This document shows positions 44,348-53,267 of a stretch of 64,000 nt of DNA, in pieces. Source of the stretch: Rheinheimera sp. EpRS3 (GTDB lineage Bacteria; Pseudomonadota; Gammaproteobacteria; Enterobacterales; Alteromonadaceae); assembly GCF_001513785.1 (NCBI RefSeq), contig NZ_LNQS01000001.1:1511270-1575269 (forward strand). The letters run 5' to 3'. Numbering within the stretch: the stretch's first letter is position 1; every line of letters begins with the position of its first letter. The notes under the pieces are model-generated. The model was not told the DNA's origin and ran no database searches. It saw nothing but the letters and a program-made list of their open reading frames with translations. The position numbers were made by a program, and so were the translations under genes.

Positions 44348-45250
44348 TCAGGTCAATAACGAACTTAAACTGCTAAAACCCTGGCGTATGGTTTCAATTT
44401 TGTTGTCTGTGTGATCGCGCTCAACATAGGCATGCTTTAAACCCGCCTGGCTGGCTTTGGCAAAAATAGGCTTAAAATCAATAACGCCTTTGCCTACATC
44501 TGCAAAATCACCGGCGTTGTCCATATCTTTCACATGCCACAGCGGGAAGCGGCCAGGGTGCTTGGCGATGTAATCCAGCGGGTTCAGCCCGGCTTTGATC
44601 ACCCAGTATAAATCCAGCTCCATTTGCACTAAGTTGCTGTCGGTTTCATTAAGCAGCACATCGTAAGGCATGGCGCCGGACAATGTAATAAATTCAAACT
44701 CATGATTGTGATAGGCCAGCTGCAGGCCCGCCGCTTTTATGCGTTCGCCTGCCTGGTTTAGAAAAACGGCCAGGGCTTTGTATTGATCCAACGTCTGACG
44801 TTGTGCTTCATACAGGTAAGGCAAAACCAGGTACTGGTGGCCCATTACCAGAGCTTGTTCAATCACGCCATCCAGATTTTGTTGCAGCGCTTCTAACGGC
44901 TGATGGCATGACGGTGCACTCAGGCCTTCACTGTCGATAATATTTTTTAACTGCCTGGCAGTCTGATCAAAATAACCGGCAAATTCTACCTGGGTGTAAC
45001 CCACACCCGCTACCAGCTTTAACGTATCGGCGACACTTTGCGCCATCAGATCGCGCAGTGTATAAAGCTGCAAACCAGGTACAACTTTAGCGGTTGTGGT
45101 GGTTGCGGCTAACGGCAACGACGTTAAACCTAAACCGGCCATACCTAAACCTGCTACACCTAAACTCAGGGCGCCGAGTTGCAAAAATTGTCGCTTTTGC
45201 TTGTCCGGCATTTGCGGCTGTTGCCTAAAGGTCGAATTGTCGTCTGCCAT
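44348..45250 (-). CDS. Sugar phosphate isomerase/epimerase-type TIM barrel, Tat-like leader
   Basis: 300 residues from ATG 45250 (AGGAG 6 bases away; 45253 is too close). The N-terminus DKQKRQFLQLG plus a hydrophobic run resembles a Tat signal with Lys-Arg in place of Arg-Arg. The barrel is of the xylose isomerase-like group: metal ligands appear in LAYHNHEFEF, QMELDLYWVIKAG, PLWHVKDMD and YVERDHTDN. 22 bases after lacI on the same transcript. With the GMC dehydrogenase across the intergenic region, it may act on 3-keto sugars as an isomerase, hydratase or lyase; the reaction is not known. Confidence 0.87.
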   Translation of the reverse strand: MADDNSTFRQQPQMPDKQKRQFLQLGALSLGVAGLGMAGLGLTSLPLAATTTTAKVVPGLQLYTLRDLMAQSVADTLKLVAGVGYTQVEFAGYFDQTARQLKNIIDSEGLSAPSCHQPLEALQQNLDGVIEQALVMGHQYLVLPYLYEAQRQTLDQYKALAVFLNQAGERIKAAGLQLAYHNHEFEFITLSGAMPYDVLLNETDSNLVQMELDLYWVIKAGLNPLDYIAKHPGRFPLWHVKDMDNAGDFADVGKGVIDFKPIFAKASQAGLKHAYVERDHTDNKIETIRQGFSSLSSLLT

Positions 45251-45274
45251 CATATGCTCCTGCTCTGGTTTACG

Positions 45275-46288
45275 TCAGTCTGATACTGCCGGAGCAGGGC
45301 CTGTACTGGCGCGCTGAATAAGCTCAAAAGGTAAAATAACTTTAGGCGCTTTAGTTAAACGCCCTTCGAGTAAATCAATAAGTAAATTGACTGCCGTACT
45401 GCCAAACTCCTCTGCGGGCTGAGCTATGGTGGTTAGCGGCGGATCGGCAAAAGCGGCAAAAGAAATATCATCAAAACCTGCCACCGAAATATCTTGCGGC
45501 AGCTTTAAGCCTTGTTGTTTCACAGCTTGTATGGCGCCTATGGCCATTTCATCGTTTTCACAAAACAGGGCTGTAGGTGGGTTAGCTAATGCCAGTAATT
45601 CAGTGGCCGCCTGATGACCCGATTGCAACGTAAAGTCGCCGGGGTACAACAGGCTTTCATCAAAGGCGACGCCGGCGGCGTCTAATGCATCACGATAGCC
45701 GGCTACCCTGTCACGGGTGAGCGGGCTGCGGGCAGGGCCTTTGATCATGGCAATACGCTTATGGCCAAGCTCCAGTAAATGTTCTGTCATCGCGCAGGCT
45801 GCAGCTCTGTTATCCAGCAACACTGTAGGGCAGGCAATACGGTCGAGCACTTCACAGGCGTTTACCATGGGCAAGACGCTGCCGGTTTTCATTTCCAGCT
45901 GAGCAAAAGGGTTATGGGCCCGCAGTTGAATAAGCCCGTCTGCTTGCGAGGTATGTACCATGCGGGCGTAGCTTTGCTCCATGGTTTCATCTGCTAAGGT
46001 GTTACACAATAGCAATGAATAACCTTTGTCGTGTGCGGCCTGTTGCATACCGCTGATCACCCGGGCAAAAAACACATTAGCAACGGTAGGCACCAGCACC
46101 ACCAGATGATGGGTTTTACCTGAGCGAAAGCGTACCGCCATCAGATTAGGTTTGTAACCGACCTGTTTTACTGCAGCCAGCACTTTAGTGCGGGTTTTTA
46201 ATGATACTAAATCGGGCTGCTGCAAAGCACGGGACACTGTGGCCACCGATACTCCGGCCAATTGTGCTACATCACGAATATTGGACAT
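45275..46288 (-). CDS. LacI-family repressor
   Basis: 337 residues. Helix-turn-helix and hinge at the start, NIRDVAQLAGVSVATVSRALQQPDLVSLKTRTKVLAAVKQVGYKPNLMAVRFRSGKT, followed by a periplasmic-binding-protein-like effector domain ending DISVAGFDDISFAAFADPPLTTIAQP. It sits between the minus-strand isomerase and the divergent plus-strand operon. A perfect palindrome over the plus-strand promoter (46553-46576) is its likely operator. The inducer is probably a sugar of the pathway. Confidence 0.94.
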   Translation of the reverse strand: MSNIRDVAQLAGVSVATVSRALQQPDLVSLKTRTKVLAAVKQVGYKPNLMAVRFRSGKTHHLVVLVPTVANVFFARVISGMQQAAHDKGYSLLLCNTLADETMEQSYARMVHTSQADGLIQLRAHNPFAQLEMKTGSVLPMVNACEVLDRIACPTVLLDNRAAACAMTEHLLELGHKRIAMIKGPARSPLTRDRVAGYRDALDAAGVAFDESLLYPGDFTLQSGHQAATELLALANPPTALFCENDEMAIGAIQAVKQQGLKLPQDISVAGFDDISFAAFADPPLTTIAQPAEEFGSTAVNLLIDLLEGRLTKAPKVILPFELIQRASTGPAPAVSD

Positions 46289-46543
46289 GGATAATGTTCA
46301 TCTTATTAATGTATCCCTGATCTTATCTGGATATTTAACTATGTGCACCTATCCCTTTGGGAATGCCTGCCAGGCTATATTGATGTAACCGATATCATTT
46401 ATAAGGCAATTTGTTATAAAAGTGAAGGCAATACCAGTAAAAAAATAACGGACACTTTTAGTGCTTTTGCTCTTTTTTGGTGGGAGCTTTTCCGGTGTTG
46501 CGCAAATAAAGTGCAATATTTGCGGTGAATAGCGGATTTTGTA

Positions 46544-46572
46544 TTGACTAAACAAAATGTAATCCGTTACAT
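46544..46572 (+). promoter_or_regulatory. Promoter of the isomerase-GMC dehydrogenase operon
   Basis: TTGACT (46544-46549), 17-base spacer, TTACAT (46567-46572). The -10 box and spacer lie inside the palindrome at 46553-46576. The remaining part of the 376-base gap 46289-46664 shows no gene. Confidence 0.6.
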
Positions 46573-46576
46573 TTTG
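46553..46576. promoter_or_regulatory. LacI-type operator
   Basis: Perfect inverted repeat with arms CAAAATGTAA and TTACATTTTG around TCCG. It covers the spacer and -10 of the plus-strand promoter, so bound repressor would block RNA polymerase. Confidence 0.75.
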
Positions 46577-46664
46577 GTCGTGCTTTAATTTTGCATCAGG
46601 GGCTGATTCTGACCACAGCCTGCAAAAAAATCAGCCAAGCCGCGTTAAGCAGAGGATAAGCGCC

Positions 46665-47564
46665 ATGAAGCAGCAATTACCCCGCCGTGAACTGTTAAAA
46701 CAACTGGCCACCGGTGCACTCGGCGCTTCGGTTTTGGGTTCAGGTTTGTTATTTAGTGGTGCTGTGCAGGCTGTGCCCGTTAACAGCGCGCTTAAAGGTA
46801 ATATCCGCCATTCTGTCAGCCGCTGGACTTACGGTGATTTAGCTATCGAAGAGCTGTGTCTGCTGGTTAAATCGTTAGGCTTTACTGCGATAGATTTAGT
46901 TGGGCCGCAAGATTGGCCGGTATTAAAAAAGCATGGCGTTGACAGCTCTATGTGTAACGGCGCTGAGCTTAATCTGGAAGACGGCTGGTCGGATCCGAAG
47001 TTTCATTCACAGCTGATAACACGTTACGTAAAACATATAGATTTAGTGGCAGAGGCCGGCTATAAAAACCTGATCTGTTTTAGTGGTAATGCCCGTGGCA
47101 TGGACAGAGAAACCGCGCTGCAAAACGCCGTACAGGGGTTAAAACAAATACTGCCACAGGCGGAAAAACGCGGGGTAGTGCTGCAAATGGAGCTGTTTAA
47201 CAGCAAAGTTGATCACCCTGATTATCTGGCAGATAGTTCAGCCTGGGCTATCGAATTGTGTAAACGGCTGAACTCAGAGAATTTTAAGCTGTTGTACGAC
47301 ATTTACCATATGCAGATTATGGAAGGTGACATTATCCGCACTATTAACAACAACCATCAGTATTTCGGCCACTATCACACCGCCGGCGTGCCGGGCCGGC
47401 ATGAAATTGATGATACGCAGGAGCTGAACTATGCCGCGATAGCCAAAGCGATTCGCGACACCGGCTTTACCGGCTATCTGGCGCAGGAATTTATACCCAC
47501 AGCCAAAAGCAAAGCCGGCCGAGCACAGGCACTGGCGCAGGCCATTCGTATTTGTGACGTTTAA
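46665..47564 (+). CDS. Hydroxypyruvate isomerase-like TIM barrel, Tat-exported
   Basis: 299 residues, AGAGGATAAGCGCC before the ATG. Twin-arginine leader (PRRELLKQL, hydrophobic run, cleavage near VQAVP). The barrel has metal ligands in VVLQMELFNS, LLYDIYHMQIMEGD, YFGHYHTAGVPGRHE and YLAQEFIP, the hydroxypyruvate isomerase/Hyi order. Encoded first in the operon with the GMC dehydrogenase. It is a second, distinct TIM-barrel enzyme of the locus and probably processes the 3-keto product in the periplasm; the exact reaction is unknown. Confidence 0.88.
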   Translation: MKQQLPRRELLKQLATGALGASVLGSGLLFSGAVQAVPVNSALKGNIRHSVSRWTYGDLAIEELCLLVKSLGFTAIDLVGPQDWPVLKKHGVDSSMCNGAELNLEDGWSDPKFHSQLITRYVKHIDLVAEAGYKNLICFSGNARGMDRETALQNAVQGLKQILPQAEKRGVVLQMELFNSKVDHPDYLADSSAWAIELCKRLNSENFKLLYDIYHMQIMEGDIIRTINNNHQYFGHYHTAGVPGRHEIDDTQELNYAAIAKAIRDTGFTGYLAQEFIPTAKSKAGRAQALAQAIRICDV

Positions 47565-47571
47565 ATCGGGA

Positions 47572-47592
47572 CAAAACGGCCAGACCGTTTTG
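47572..47592 (+). terminator. Hairpin between isomerase and GMC genes
   Basis: Arms CAAAACGG and CCGTTTTG around a 5-base loop. The T-run is inside the stem, so it may act as an attenuator, an RNA-stability element or a secondary operator rather than a full stop. Confidence 0.35.
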
Positions 47593-47664
47593 CCAATTAT
47601 AATGAAAATAGAACCTTACAGCTGAAGTTTATCAGGGCATAAGGTTTCAACAGGGGGCAACAGC

Positions 47665-49356
47665 ATGACAGTTGCGCAAAATCATTACGACGCCATAGTG
47701 GTCGGTTCCGGCATCAGCGGCGGCTGGGCTGCTAAAGAGCTGACCGAAAAAGGCCTGAAAGTATTATTGTTAGAACGTGGCCGGGATATTGAACATATCA
47801 AAGGCTATACCAATGCGCATAAAGAAGCGTGGGACTTTCCACACCGCGACAGACCAACCGAAAAAATGAAAGCACTGCATCCGGTGCTGCTGCGGGATTA
47901 CCCGCTAAATGAAAGCACCTACGGCATGTGGGCCAGCGATCAGGATTCGCCCTATGTGGAGAAAAAACGCTTTGACTGGTTCCGCGGTTACCAGATGGGC
48001 GGCCGATCTTTGCTATGGGGCCGCCAAAGTTACCGTTTAAATGAAGTTGATTTTGAAGCCAATTTACGCGAAGGCATAGCGGTGGACTGGCCAATCCGCT
48101 ATGCCGATATTGCGCCCTGGTATGACTATGTTGAACGTTTCGCCGGTATTTCCGGCAACCGTGATGGCCTGGATGTATTGCCGGATGGCCAGTACCTGCC
48201 AGCCTTTGAATTAAATGTGGTAGAGCAGACGGTAGCCGCACGCTTGAAAAAAGCCTTTGGTGGCAGCCGGCATCTGATCTGTGGCCGCACCGCTAATATT
48301 TCCCAGCCCAAACCTGAGCAAAACCGGGTCAATTGCCAATACCGCAATAAATGCTGGTTGGGCTGTCCTTTTGGCGCTTATTTCAGTACTCAGTCATCTA
48401 CGTTGCCTGTGGCGCTGAAAACCGGCAATTTAACCGTGCGGCCGTTTTCTATTGTTACCCAGGTGTTGTACGACAAAGATAAAAAACGCGCCCGTGGTGT
48501 TGAGGTGCTGGACAGCGAAACTAATCAGACCTATGAATTTACCAGCAAAATAGTGTTTTTAAACGCTTCTGCTTTTAACTCAACCTGGGTGTTGATGAAT
48601 TCCGCCACCGATATCTGGCAGGATGGTTTGGGCAGCAGCAGCGGTGAGCTGGGCCACAATGTGATGGACCACCACTTAAATGCCGGTGCCTTTGGTGAAG
48701 TTGAGGGCTTTGACGACAAATACTATTTTGGCCGTCGCCCTACCGGTTTTTATATTCCGCGTTTTCGTAACTGGGGCGATGATAAACGCGACTATTTACG
48801 TGGTTTTGGTTATCAGGGCGCGGCAAGCCGCCAGGGCTGGCAACGCAACGTGGCAGAGGTAGGCATTGGTGCCGATTTAAAAAATGCGCTGGCAGAGCCG
48901 GGCCCCTGGACTATTGGTATGAGTGGCTTTGGTGAAATATTGCCGGATCACAGTAATAAAATTTCGTTAGACCGCACAGTTAAAGATAAATGGGGCTTAC
49001 CCGTATTGGCGATGGACGCAGAGCTTAAAGCCAACGAAATTAACATGCGTAAAGATATGATGCAGGATGGCATAGATATTCTGGAAGCGGGCGGGGCTAA
49101 AAACGTCAGAGGCTTTAACGGAGAATGCCATCCGGGTAAAGGTATTCATGAAATGGGCACCGCCCGGATGGGGCGGGATGCCAAAACGTCGGTATTAAAT
49201 GGCTTTAACCAGGTATGGGATGCGCCCAATGTGTTTATCACGGATGGCGCCTGTATGACGTCAGCCTCCTGTGTCAATCCGTCGTTAACCTATATGGCGC
49301 TAACGGCCCGTGCAGCGGCTTACGCCGTAGACGCACTGAAAAAAGGAGAGCTGTAA
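47665..49356 (+). CDS. GMC oxidoreductase, glucoside 3-dehydrogenase-like catalytic subunit
   Basis: 563 residues. FAD-binding VVGSGISGGWAAKELTEKGLKVLLLERG at residue 12 onward; GMC C-terminal domain with CHPGKGIHEMGTARMG and SASCVNPSLTYMALTARAA. A Cys-rich stretch, NCQYRNKCWLGCPFGAYF (C-x5-C-x3-C), may hold an Fe-S centre as in related FAD-dependent glucose dehydrogenases. There is no leader; the small subunit gene, one base on, encodes a Tat signal, so the pair is probably exported together. Oxidises C3-OH of glucosides to 3-keto sugars. An enzyme of this type has been described from Rheinheimera. Confidence 0.9.
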   Translation: MTVAQNHYDAIVVGSGISGGWAAKELTEKGLKVLLLERGRDIEHIKGYTNAHKEAWDFPHRDRPTEKMKALHPVLLRDYPLNESTYGMWASDQDSPYVEKKRFDWFRGYQMGGRSLLWGRQSYRLNEVDFEANLREGIAVDWPIRYADIAPWYDYVERFAGISGNRDGLDVLPDGQYLPAFELNVVEQTVAARLKKAFGGSRHLICGRTANISQPKPEQNRVNCQYRNKCWLGCPFGAYFSTQSSTLPVALKTGNLTVRPFSIVTQVLYDKDKKRARGVEVLDSETNQTYEFTSKIVFLNASAFNSTWVLMNSATDIWQDGLGSSSGELGHNVMDHHLNAGAFGEVEGFDDKYYFGRRPTGFYIPRFRNWGDDKRDYLRGFGYQGAASRQGWQRNVAEVGIGADLKNALAEPGPWTIGMSGFGEILPDHSNKISLDRTVKDKWGLPVLAMDAELKANEINMRKDMMQDGIDILEAGGAKNVRGFNGECHPGKGIHEMGTARMGRDAKTSVLNGFNQVWDAPNVFITDGACMTSASCVNPSLTYMALTARAAAYAVDALKKGEL

Positions 49357-49357
49357 T

Positions 49358-49909
49358 ATGGACAGGCGTGATGTGTTAAAAATGATTGCAGCAGCCACCG
49401 GTATGGCGCTGGTAGGTGGTGATTTATGGGCAGCGGGGCTCAAATCAGCAGATGCCGGTAAAGCGCTGTTTAATCAGGCTGATATTGCTTTTATGGATGA
49501 AATTGCCGAAACCATATTGCCAAAAACCACTACGCCGGGGGCGAAAGATGCAGCTTGCGGTGCCATGATGGCGGTGATGGTAGCAGATTGCTATGAGCTG
49601 AAATACCAGACGGTATTTTTTGATGGCTTAAAAACAATTAAAGCCTTAGCCAAACAACAGTTTGACAAAGACTTTATGCAACTGACCGCCGCGCAAAAGC
49701 ATGAGTTACTGTCAGCACTGGATCAGCAGGCCAAGCAGGCTATAGCCAACCCGTTACCGCATTATTTTACCCTGATAAAACAGCTAACGCTGATGGTGTT
49801 TTTCACCTCTAAAGTGGGCGCTACTGAAGTGCTGCGTTATGTTGCTATTCCGGGCCGCTATGATGGTAATCTGCCGTATAAAAAAGGCGACCGTGGCTGG
49901 GCGACCTGA
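49358..49909 (+). CDS. Gluconate 2-dehydrogenase subunit 3-type small subunit (Tat)
   Basis: 183 residues. Leader MDRRDVLKMIAAATGMALVGG is a Tat signal, then a helical domain (ADIAFMDEIAETILPKTTTPGAKDA, and FDGLKTIKALAKQQFDKDF) of the gluconate 2-dehydrogenase subunit 3 family. Such subunits guide the leaderless GMC subunit through the Tat system. It begins one base after the GMC stop and is followed by a strong terminator. Confidence 0.92.
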   Translation: MDRRDVLKMIAAATGMALVGGDLWAAGLKSADAGKALFNQADIAFMDEIAETILPKTTTPGAKDAACGAMMAVMVADCYELKYQTVFFDGLKTIKALAKQQFDKDFMQLTAAQKHELLSALDQQAKQAIANPLPHYFTLIKQLTLMVFFTSKVGATEVLRYVAIPGRYDGNLPYKKGDRGWAT

Positions 49910-49930
49910 ACCATTTTGTTTGTATTTAAC

Positions 49931-49953
49931 AGGCGGCTGCGGCCGCCTTTTTT
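49931..49953 (+). terminator. Rho-independent terminator inside the operon
   Basis: AGGCGGC, a 4-base loop, GCCGCCT, then a run of T. It stands between the small-subunit gene and the DUF1080 gene, so the last gene is either expressed by read-through at a lower level or from its own promoter. Confidence 0.85.
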
Positions 49954-49962
49954 AAGGTATTA

Positions 49963-50721
49963 ATGATGAATTATTTACTGATTGGCGCAGCGTTGTCTTT
50001 AAGCACAGCTGCTGTTGCAGATACGGATATCAGCAAACTGACTGATGCACAGCGCCATGCATTAGCCGCTAAAACGGAAGTCTGGACACCGGTGCCGCCT
50101 GTTGTTGCCGCAGCCGAAGGCCAGGCGCCGTCAGATGCAATACAGCTTTTAGATCAATACTTATCGCAGTGGCAATCGGTTAATACCGGTGCTAAAGCGC
50201 AGTGGACTATGGCAGACGGCGTATTAACGGTAAAGCCGGGTACAGGCGATATCCGCACTAAAGCGTCATTTTGCGATGTTCAGCTGCATCTGGAGTGGCG
50301 TGCCGGCAATGATCGGATGGATAAAGAAGGCCAGCTGCGCAATAACAGCGGCATTTTTTTGCAGGAAATGTATGAAATTCAGATTTTAGATTCGTACCAG
50401 AATAAAACCTACCCAAATGGTCAGGCTGGTGCCGTATATAAACAAACCATACCGTTGGTTAATGCTACCCGACCAACAGGCGACTGGCAGCATTACGATA
50501 TTATTTACACCGCGCCGCGGTTTGATGCTGAAAAACGTGTATCGCCGGGCTATGTTACCGTGTTGCACAACGGCGTGTTAGTGCAGAATCATACTGAAAT
50601 TACCGGTACCACCGAATGGATAGGCCAGCCTCAGATAAAAGCCCATGGTTGTCTGCCGCTGAAATTACAAGACCATGGTGATAAGGTTAGCTTTCGTAAT
50701 ATCTGGCTGAGAAAGCTCTGA
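49963..50721 (+). CDS. 3-keto-disaccharide hydrolase domain protein (DUF1080)
   Basis: 252 residues with a leader to about residue 19 (AAVADT). The core, LLDQYLSQWQ, then FCDVQLHLEWRAGNDRMDKEGQLRNNSGIFLQEMYEIQILDSYQNKTYPNGQAGAVYKQ, followed by WQHYDIIYTAPRF and VTVLHNGVLVQNHTEI, is the concanavalin-like beta-sandwich of PF06439. The domain is tied to cleavage of 3-keto-glycosides, in accord with the dehydrogenase encoded before it. Likely acts in the periplasm. Confidence 0.9.
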   Translation: MMNYLLIGAALSLSTAAVADTDISKLTDAQRHALAAKTEVWTPVPPVVAAAEGQAPSDAIQLLDQYLSQWQSVNTGAKAQWTMADGVLTVKPGTGDIRTKASFCDVQLHLEWRAGNDRMDKEGQLRNNSGIFLQEMYEIQILDSYQNKTYPNGQAGAVYKQTIPLVNATRPTGDWQHYDIIYTAPRFDAEKRVSPGYVTVLHNGVLVQNHTEITGTTEWIGQPQIKAHGCLPLKLQDHGDKVSFRNIWLRKL

Positions 50722-50767
50722 GCTTAGCGGCGCATTAAATACCGCTACTTCTGCAAAGCCGATAAAA

Positions 50768-50800
50768 AAAGCCCCGCTGGTTTGCACCGCGGGGCTTTTT
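50768..50800. terminator. Bidirectional terminator between DUF1080 gene and EF-G gene
   Basis: AAAGCCCCGC and GCGGGGCTTT flanked by A and T runs, so it works for both convergent genes. The stem closely resembles the terminator at 44261-44290. Confidence 0.9.
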
Positions 50801-50816
50801 ACAACCTGCTTACTGC

Positions 50817-52916
50817 TTAGTTTTTAGCAGCGGCAGCTTTCTTTTCTTTTTCTTTGGCGATAACAGTGTCTGCTACGTTAGTCGGGCACGGTGAGTAGTG
50901 CGAGAACTCCATAGAGAACTGACCACGGCCAGATGTCATAGTACGCAGAGTACTGATGTAACCGAACATTTCTGACAGTGGTACGTCAGCTTTGATACGT
51001 ACGCCAGTTACACCAGCTTCCTGACCAGAGATCATACCGCGACGACGGTTTAAGTCACCGATAACATCACCTACGTGATCTTCTGGTGTAAACACGTCAA
51101 CTTTCATGATTGGCTCAAGCAGTTGAGCGCCAGCTTTTGGCATGGTTTGACGGAAAGCGCCTTTGGCAGCGATTTCGAACGCGATAGCTGATGAGTCAAC
51201 AGCGTGGAAACCACCGTCGAATACTTCAACTTCAACGTCTAACACCGGGAAGCCAGCCAGAGTACCGGTTGACATCATAGACTCAAAACCTTTTTCGATA
51301 GCAGGCATAAACTCTTTTGGCACGCTACCACCTACAACAGTAGAGGTAAACTTGAAGCCAGAGTTTTGCTCGCCCGGACGAATGCGGTAGTCGATTTTAC
51401 CGTACTGACCTGAACCACCAGATTGCTTCTTATGGGTGTAGCTGTCTTCGATTTCGCGGGTAATGGTTTCGCGGTAAGCAACCTGTGGTTGGCCTACAAC
51501 TAACTCAACACCATAAGTACGCTTTAAGATATCTACTTTGATATCTAAGTGCAGTTCGCCCATACCTTTAAGGATGGTTTCACCTGAGTCGATATCAGTT
51601 TCAACACGGAAAGTTGGATCTTCAGCAACCATTTTACCGATAGCGATACCCATTTTTTCCACTGAACCTTTGTCTTTTGGCGTAACAGAGATAGAGATTA
51701 CCGGCTCTGGGAATACCATTGGTTCCAGTGTACAAGGGTGCTTAGGATCACACAGAGTGTGACCAGTCTGGGTGTTATTTTTCATACCCACTAAAGCAAT
51801 GATGTCACCTGCCTGAGCAGTAGTCAAATCGGTACGGTCGTTAGCCTGCATTTCAACCATACGGCCGATACGCTCAGTTTTACCGGTGAAAGAGTTCAGG
51901 ATGGTGTCACCCTTGTTCAGTACACCAGAGTAGATACGCACGAAAGTCAGGGCGCCGAAACGGTCATCCATGATCTTGAACGCTAAGGCGCGGAATGGCT
52001 CGTCAGCAGAAACAATAGCGTGCTGGCCGGTTTCGTTACCTTCTTCGTCAGTCAGTGGCTGTGGTACAACTTCAGTCGGGCTTGGCAGATAATCAACAAC
52101 CGCATCTAACAGTAATTGCATACCTTTGTTTTTAAAGGCTGAACCACAGTAAGTTGGGAAGAATGCCAGGTCGCGACAGCCTTTACGGATACAACGTTTG
52201 ATGTCTTCGATTGAAGGCTCTTCGCCTTCCATGTACGCCATCAACAGGTCGTCGTCTTGCTCTACTGCTGTTTCGATCAGCTGTTGACGGTACATTTCCA
52301 CGTCATCGGCCATATCGGCAGGTACGTCAGTGATAGTGTAGTTTTCTGGTAAGCCTGTTTCATCCCAGATGTAAGCTTTTTGCGTTAACAGGTCAACCAC
52401 ACCTTTGAAAGTGTCTTCACGGCCGATTGGTAACACCATGATCAGTGGGTTTGCACCCAGAACTTTCTTCACCTGCTCGGTAACGCGGATAAAGTCAGCA
52501 CCGATACGGTCCAGTTTGTTAACGAAGATCAGACGTGATACTTCAGCATCGTTAGCATAACGCCAGTTGGTTTCTGACTGAGGCTCAACACCGCCAGAAC
52601 CACAGAATACACCTACACCGCCATCTAATACTTTCAGTGAACGGTAAACTTCAACAGTGAAGTCAACGTGGCCCGGGGTATCGATAACGTTGAAACGGTA
52701 GCCTTTCCAGAAACAGCTTACTGCTGCTGACTGGATAGTAATACCGCGCTCAGCTTCCTGTTCCATAAAGTCAGTTGTTGATTCACCTTCGTGAACTTCA
52801 CCTAACTTATGGATCTTACCGGTCAGTTTCAGGATACGCTCGGTAGTAGTGGTTTTGCCGGCATCAACGTGGGCGAAGATACCAATGTTTCTGTATAAGG
52901 ATAAATCTGCTGACAT
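50817..52916 (-). CDS. fusA: Elongation factor G, second-copy type
   Basis: 699 residues. GTPase motifs [20 protein letters not shown] and NKLDR; domain III-V marks GGSGQYGK and [25 protein letters not shown]. It starts [21 protein letters not shown] and lies alone, away from rpsL-rpsG-tufA, and differs in the switch region ([15 protein letters not shown]) from the str-operon protein, so it is probably the second EF-G (FusB/EF-G2) seen in Alteromonadales; no str operon in the window allows a check. Catalyses translocation or ribosome recycling. Confidence 0.93.
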   Translation of the reverse strand: MSADLSLYRNIGIFAHVDAGKTTTTERILKLTGKIHKLGEVHEGESTTDFMEQEAERGITIQSAAVSCFWKGYRFNVIDTPGHVDFTVEVYRSLKVLDGGVGVFCGSGGVEPQSETNWRYANDAEVSRLIFVNKLDRIGADFIRVTEQVKKVLGANPLIMVLPIGREDTFKGVVDLLTQKAYIWDETGLPENYTITDVPADMADDVEMYRQQLIETAVEQDDDLLMAYMEGEEPSIEDIKRCIRKGCRDLAFFPTYCGSAFKNKGMQLLLDAVVDYLPSPTEVVPQPLTDEEGNETGQHAIVSADEPFRALAFKIMDDRFGALTFVRIYSGVLNKGDTILNSFTGKTERIGRMVEMQANDRTDLTTAQAGDIIALVGMKNNTQTGHTLCDPKHPCTLEPMVFPEPVISISVTPKDKGSVEKMGIAIGKMVAEDPTFRVETDIDSGETILKGMGELHLDIKVDILKRTYGVELVVGQPQVAYRETITREIEDSYTHKKQSGGSGQYGKIDYRIRPGEQNSGFKFTSTVVGGSVPKEFMPAIEKGFESMMSTGTLAGFPVLDVEVEVFDGGFHAVDSSAIAFEIAAKGAFRQTMPKAGAQLLEPIMKVDVFTPEDHVGDVIGDLNRRRGMISGQEAGVTGVRIKADVPLSEMFGYISTLRTMTSGRGQFSMEFSHYSPCPTNVADTVIAKEKEKKAAAAKN

Positions 52917-53267
52917 AGTAATCTCAATAAGCTAGGGTTTGAAAATAGTGCGACAATATACAGGATTTTAAATCGATTTGCCCGAAAAAAAATTACAACA
53001 GCGGATGAATTTTTTGTCTCTGTAGCAAATTATTTGCAGATCCACAGGTGCATGGTGCGTGAAAACCCAATGTAGCATTAGTGCGAGTATGGTTTAGCTT
53101 AGTTTGTGGCCGAAGTGCCTGCACGTTTTGGCTTACTACTTGATGTCCTATCTGTTTTTTGCCTTTTTGTATCTTTTCAATAGGGGGTAACTGACTACAC
53201 TAAGCCACGAAGTACCGTGCCAAAAAGCGATGTGTGTCTGACAAAATCAGGTCTAATTGAGGTGAAT
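52917..53267. other. Intergenic region between divergent EF-G and thioredoxin-like genes
   Basis: No gene or clear repeat. It should hold both promoters; I see GAGATT as the EF-G ribosome site and GAGGTG before the thioredoxin-like start, but no confident -35/-10 pair. Confidence 0.5.

Noticed and set aside
46370..46400. Second operator-like sequence near TGATGTAACCGATATCA in the lacI upstream region
   Set aside because: Only an imperfect dyad and not the same half-site as the 46553-46576 palindrome; autoregulation of lacI cannot be supported from it.
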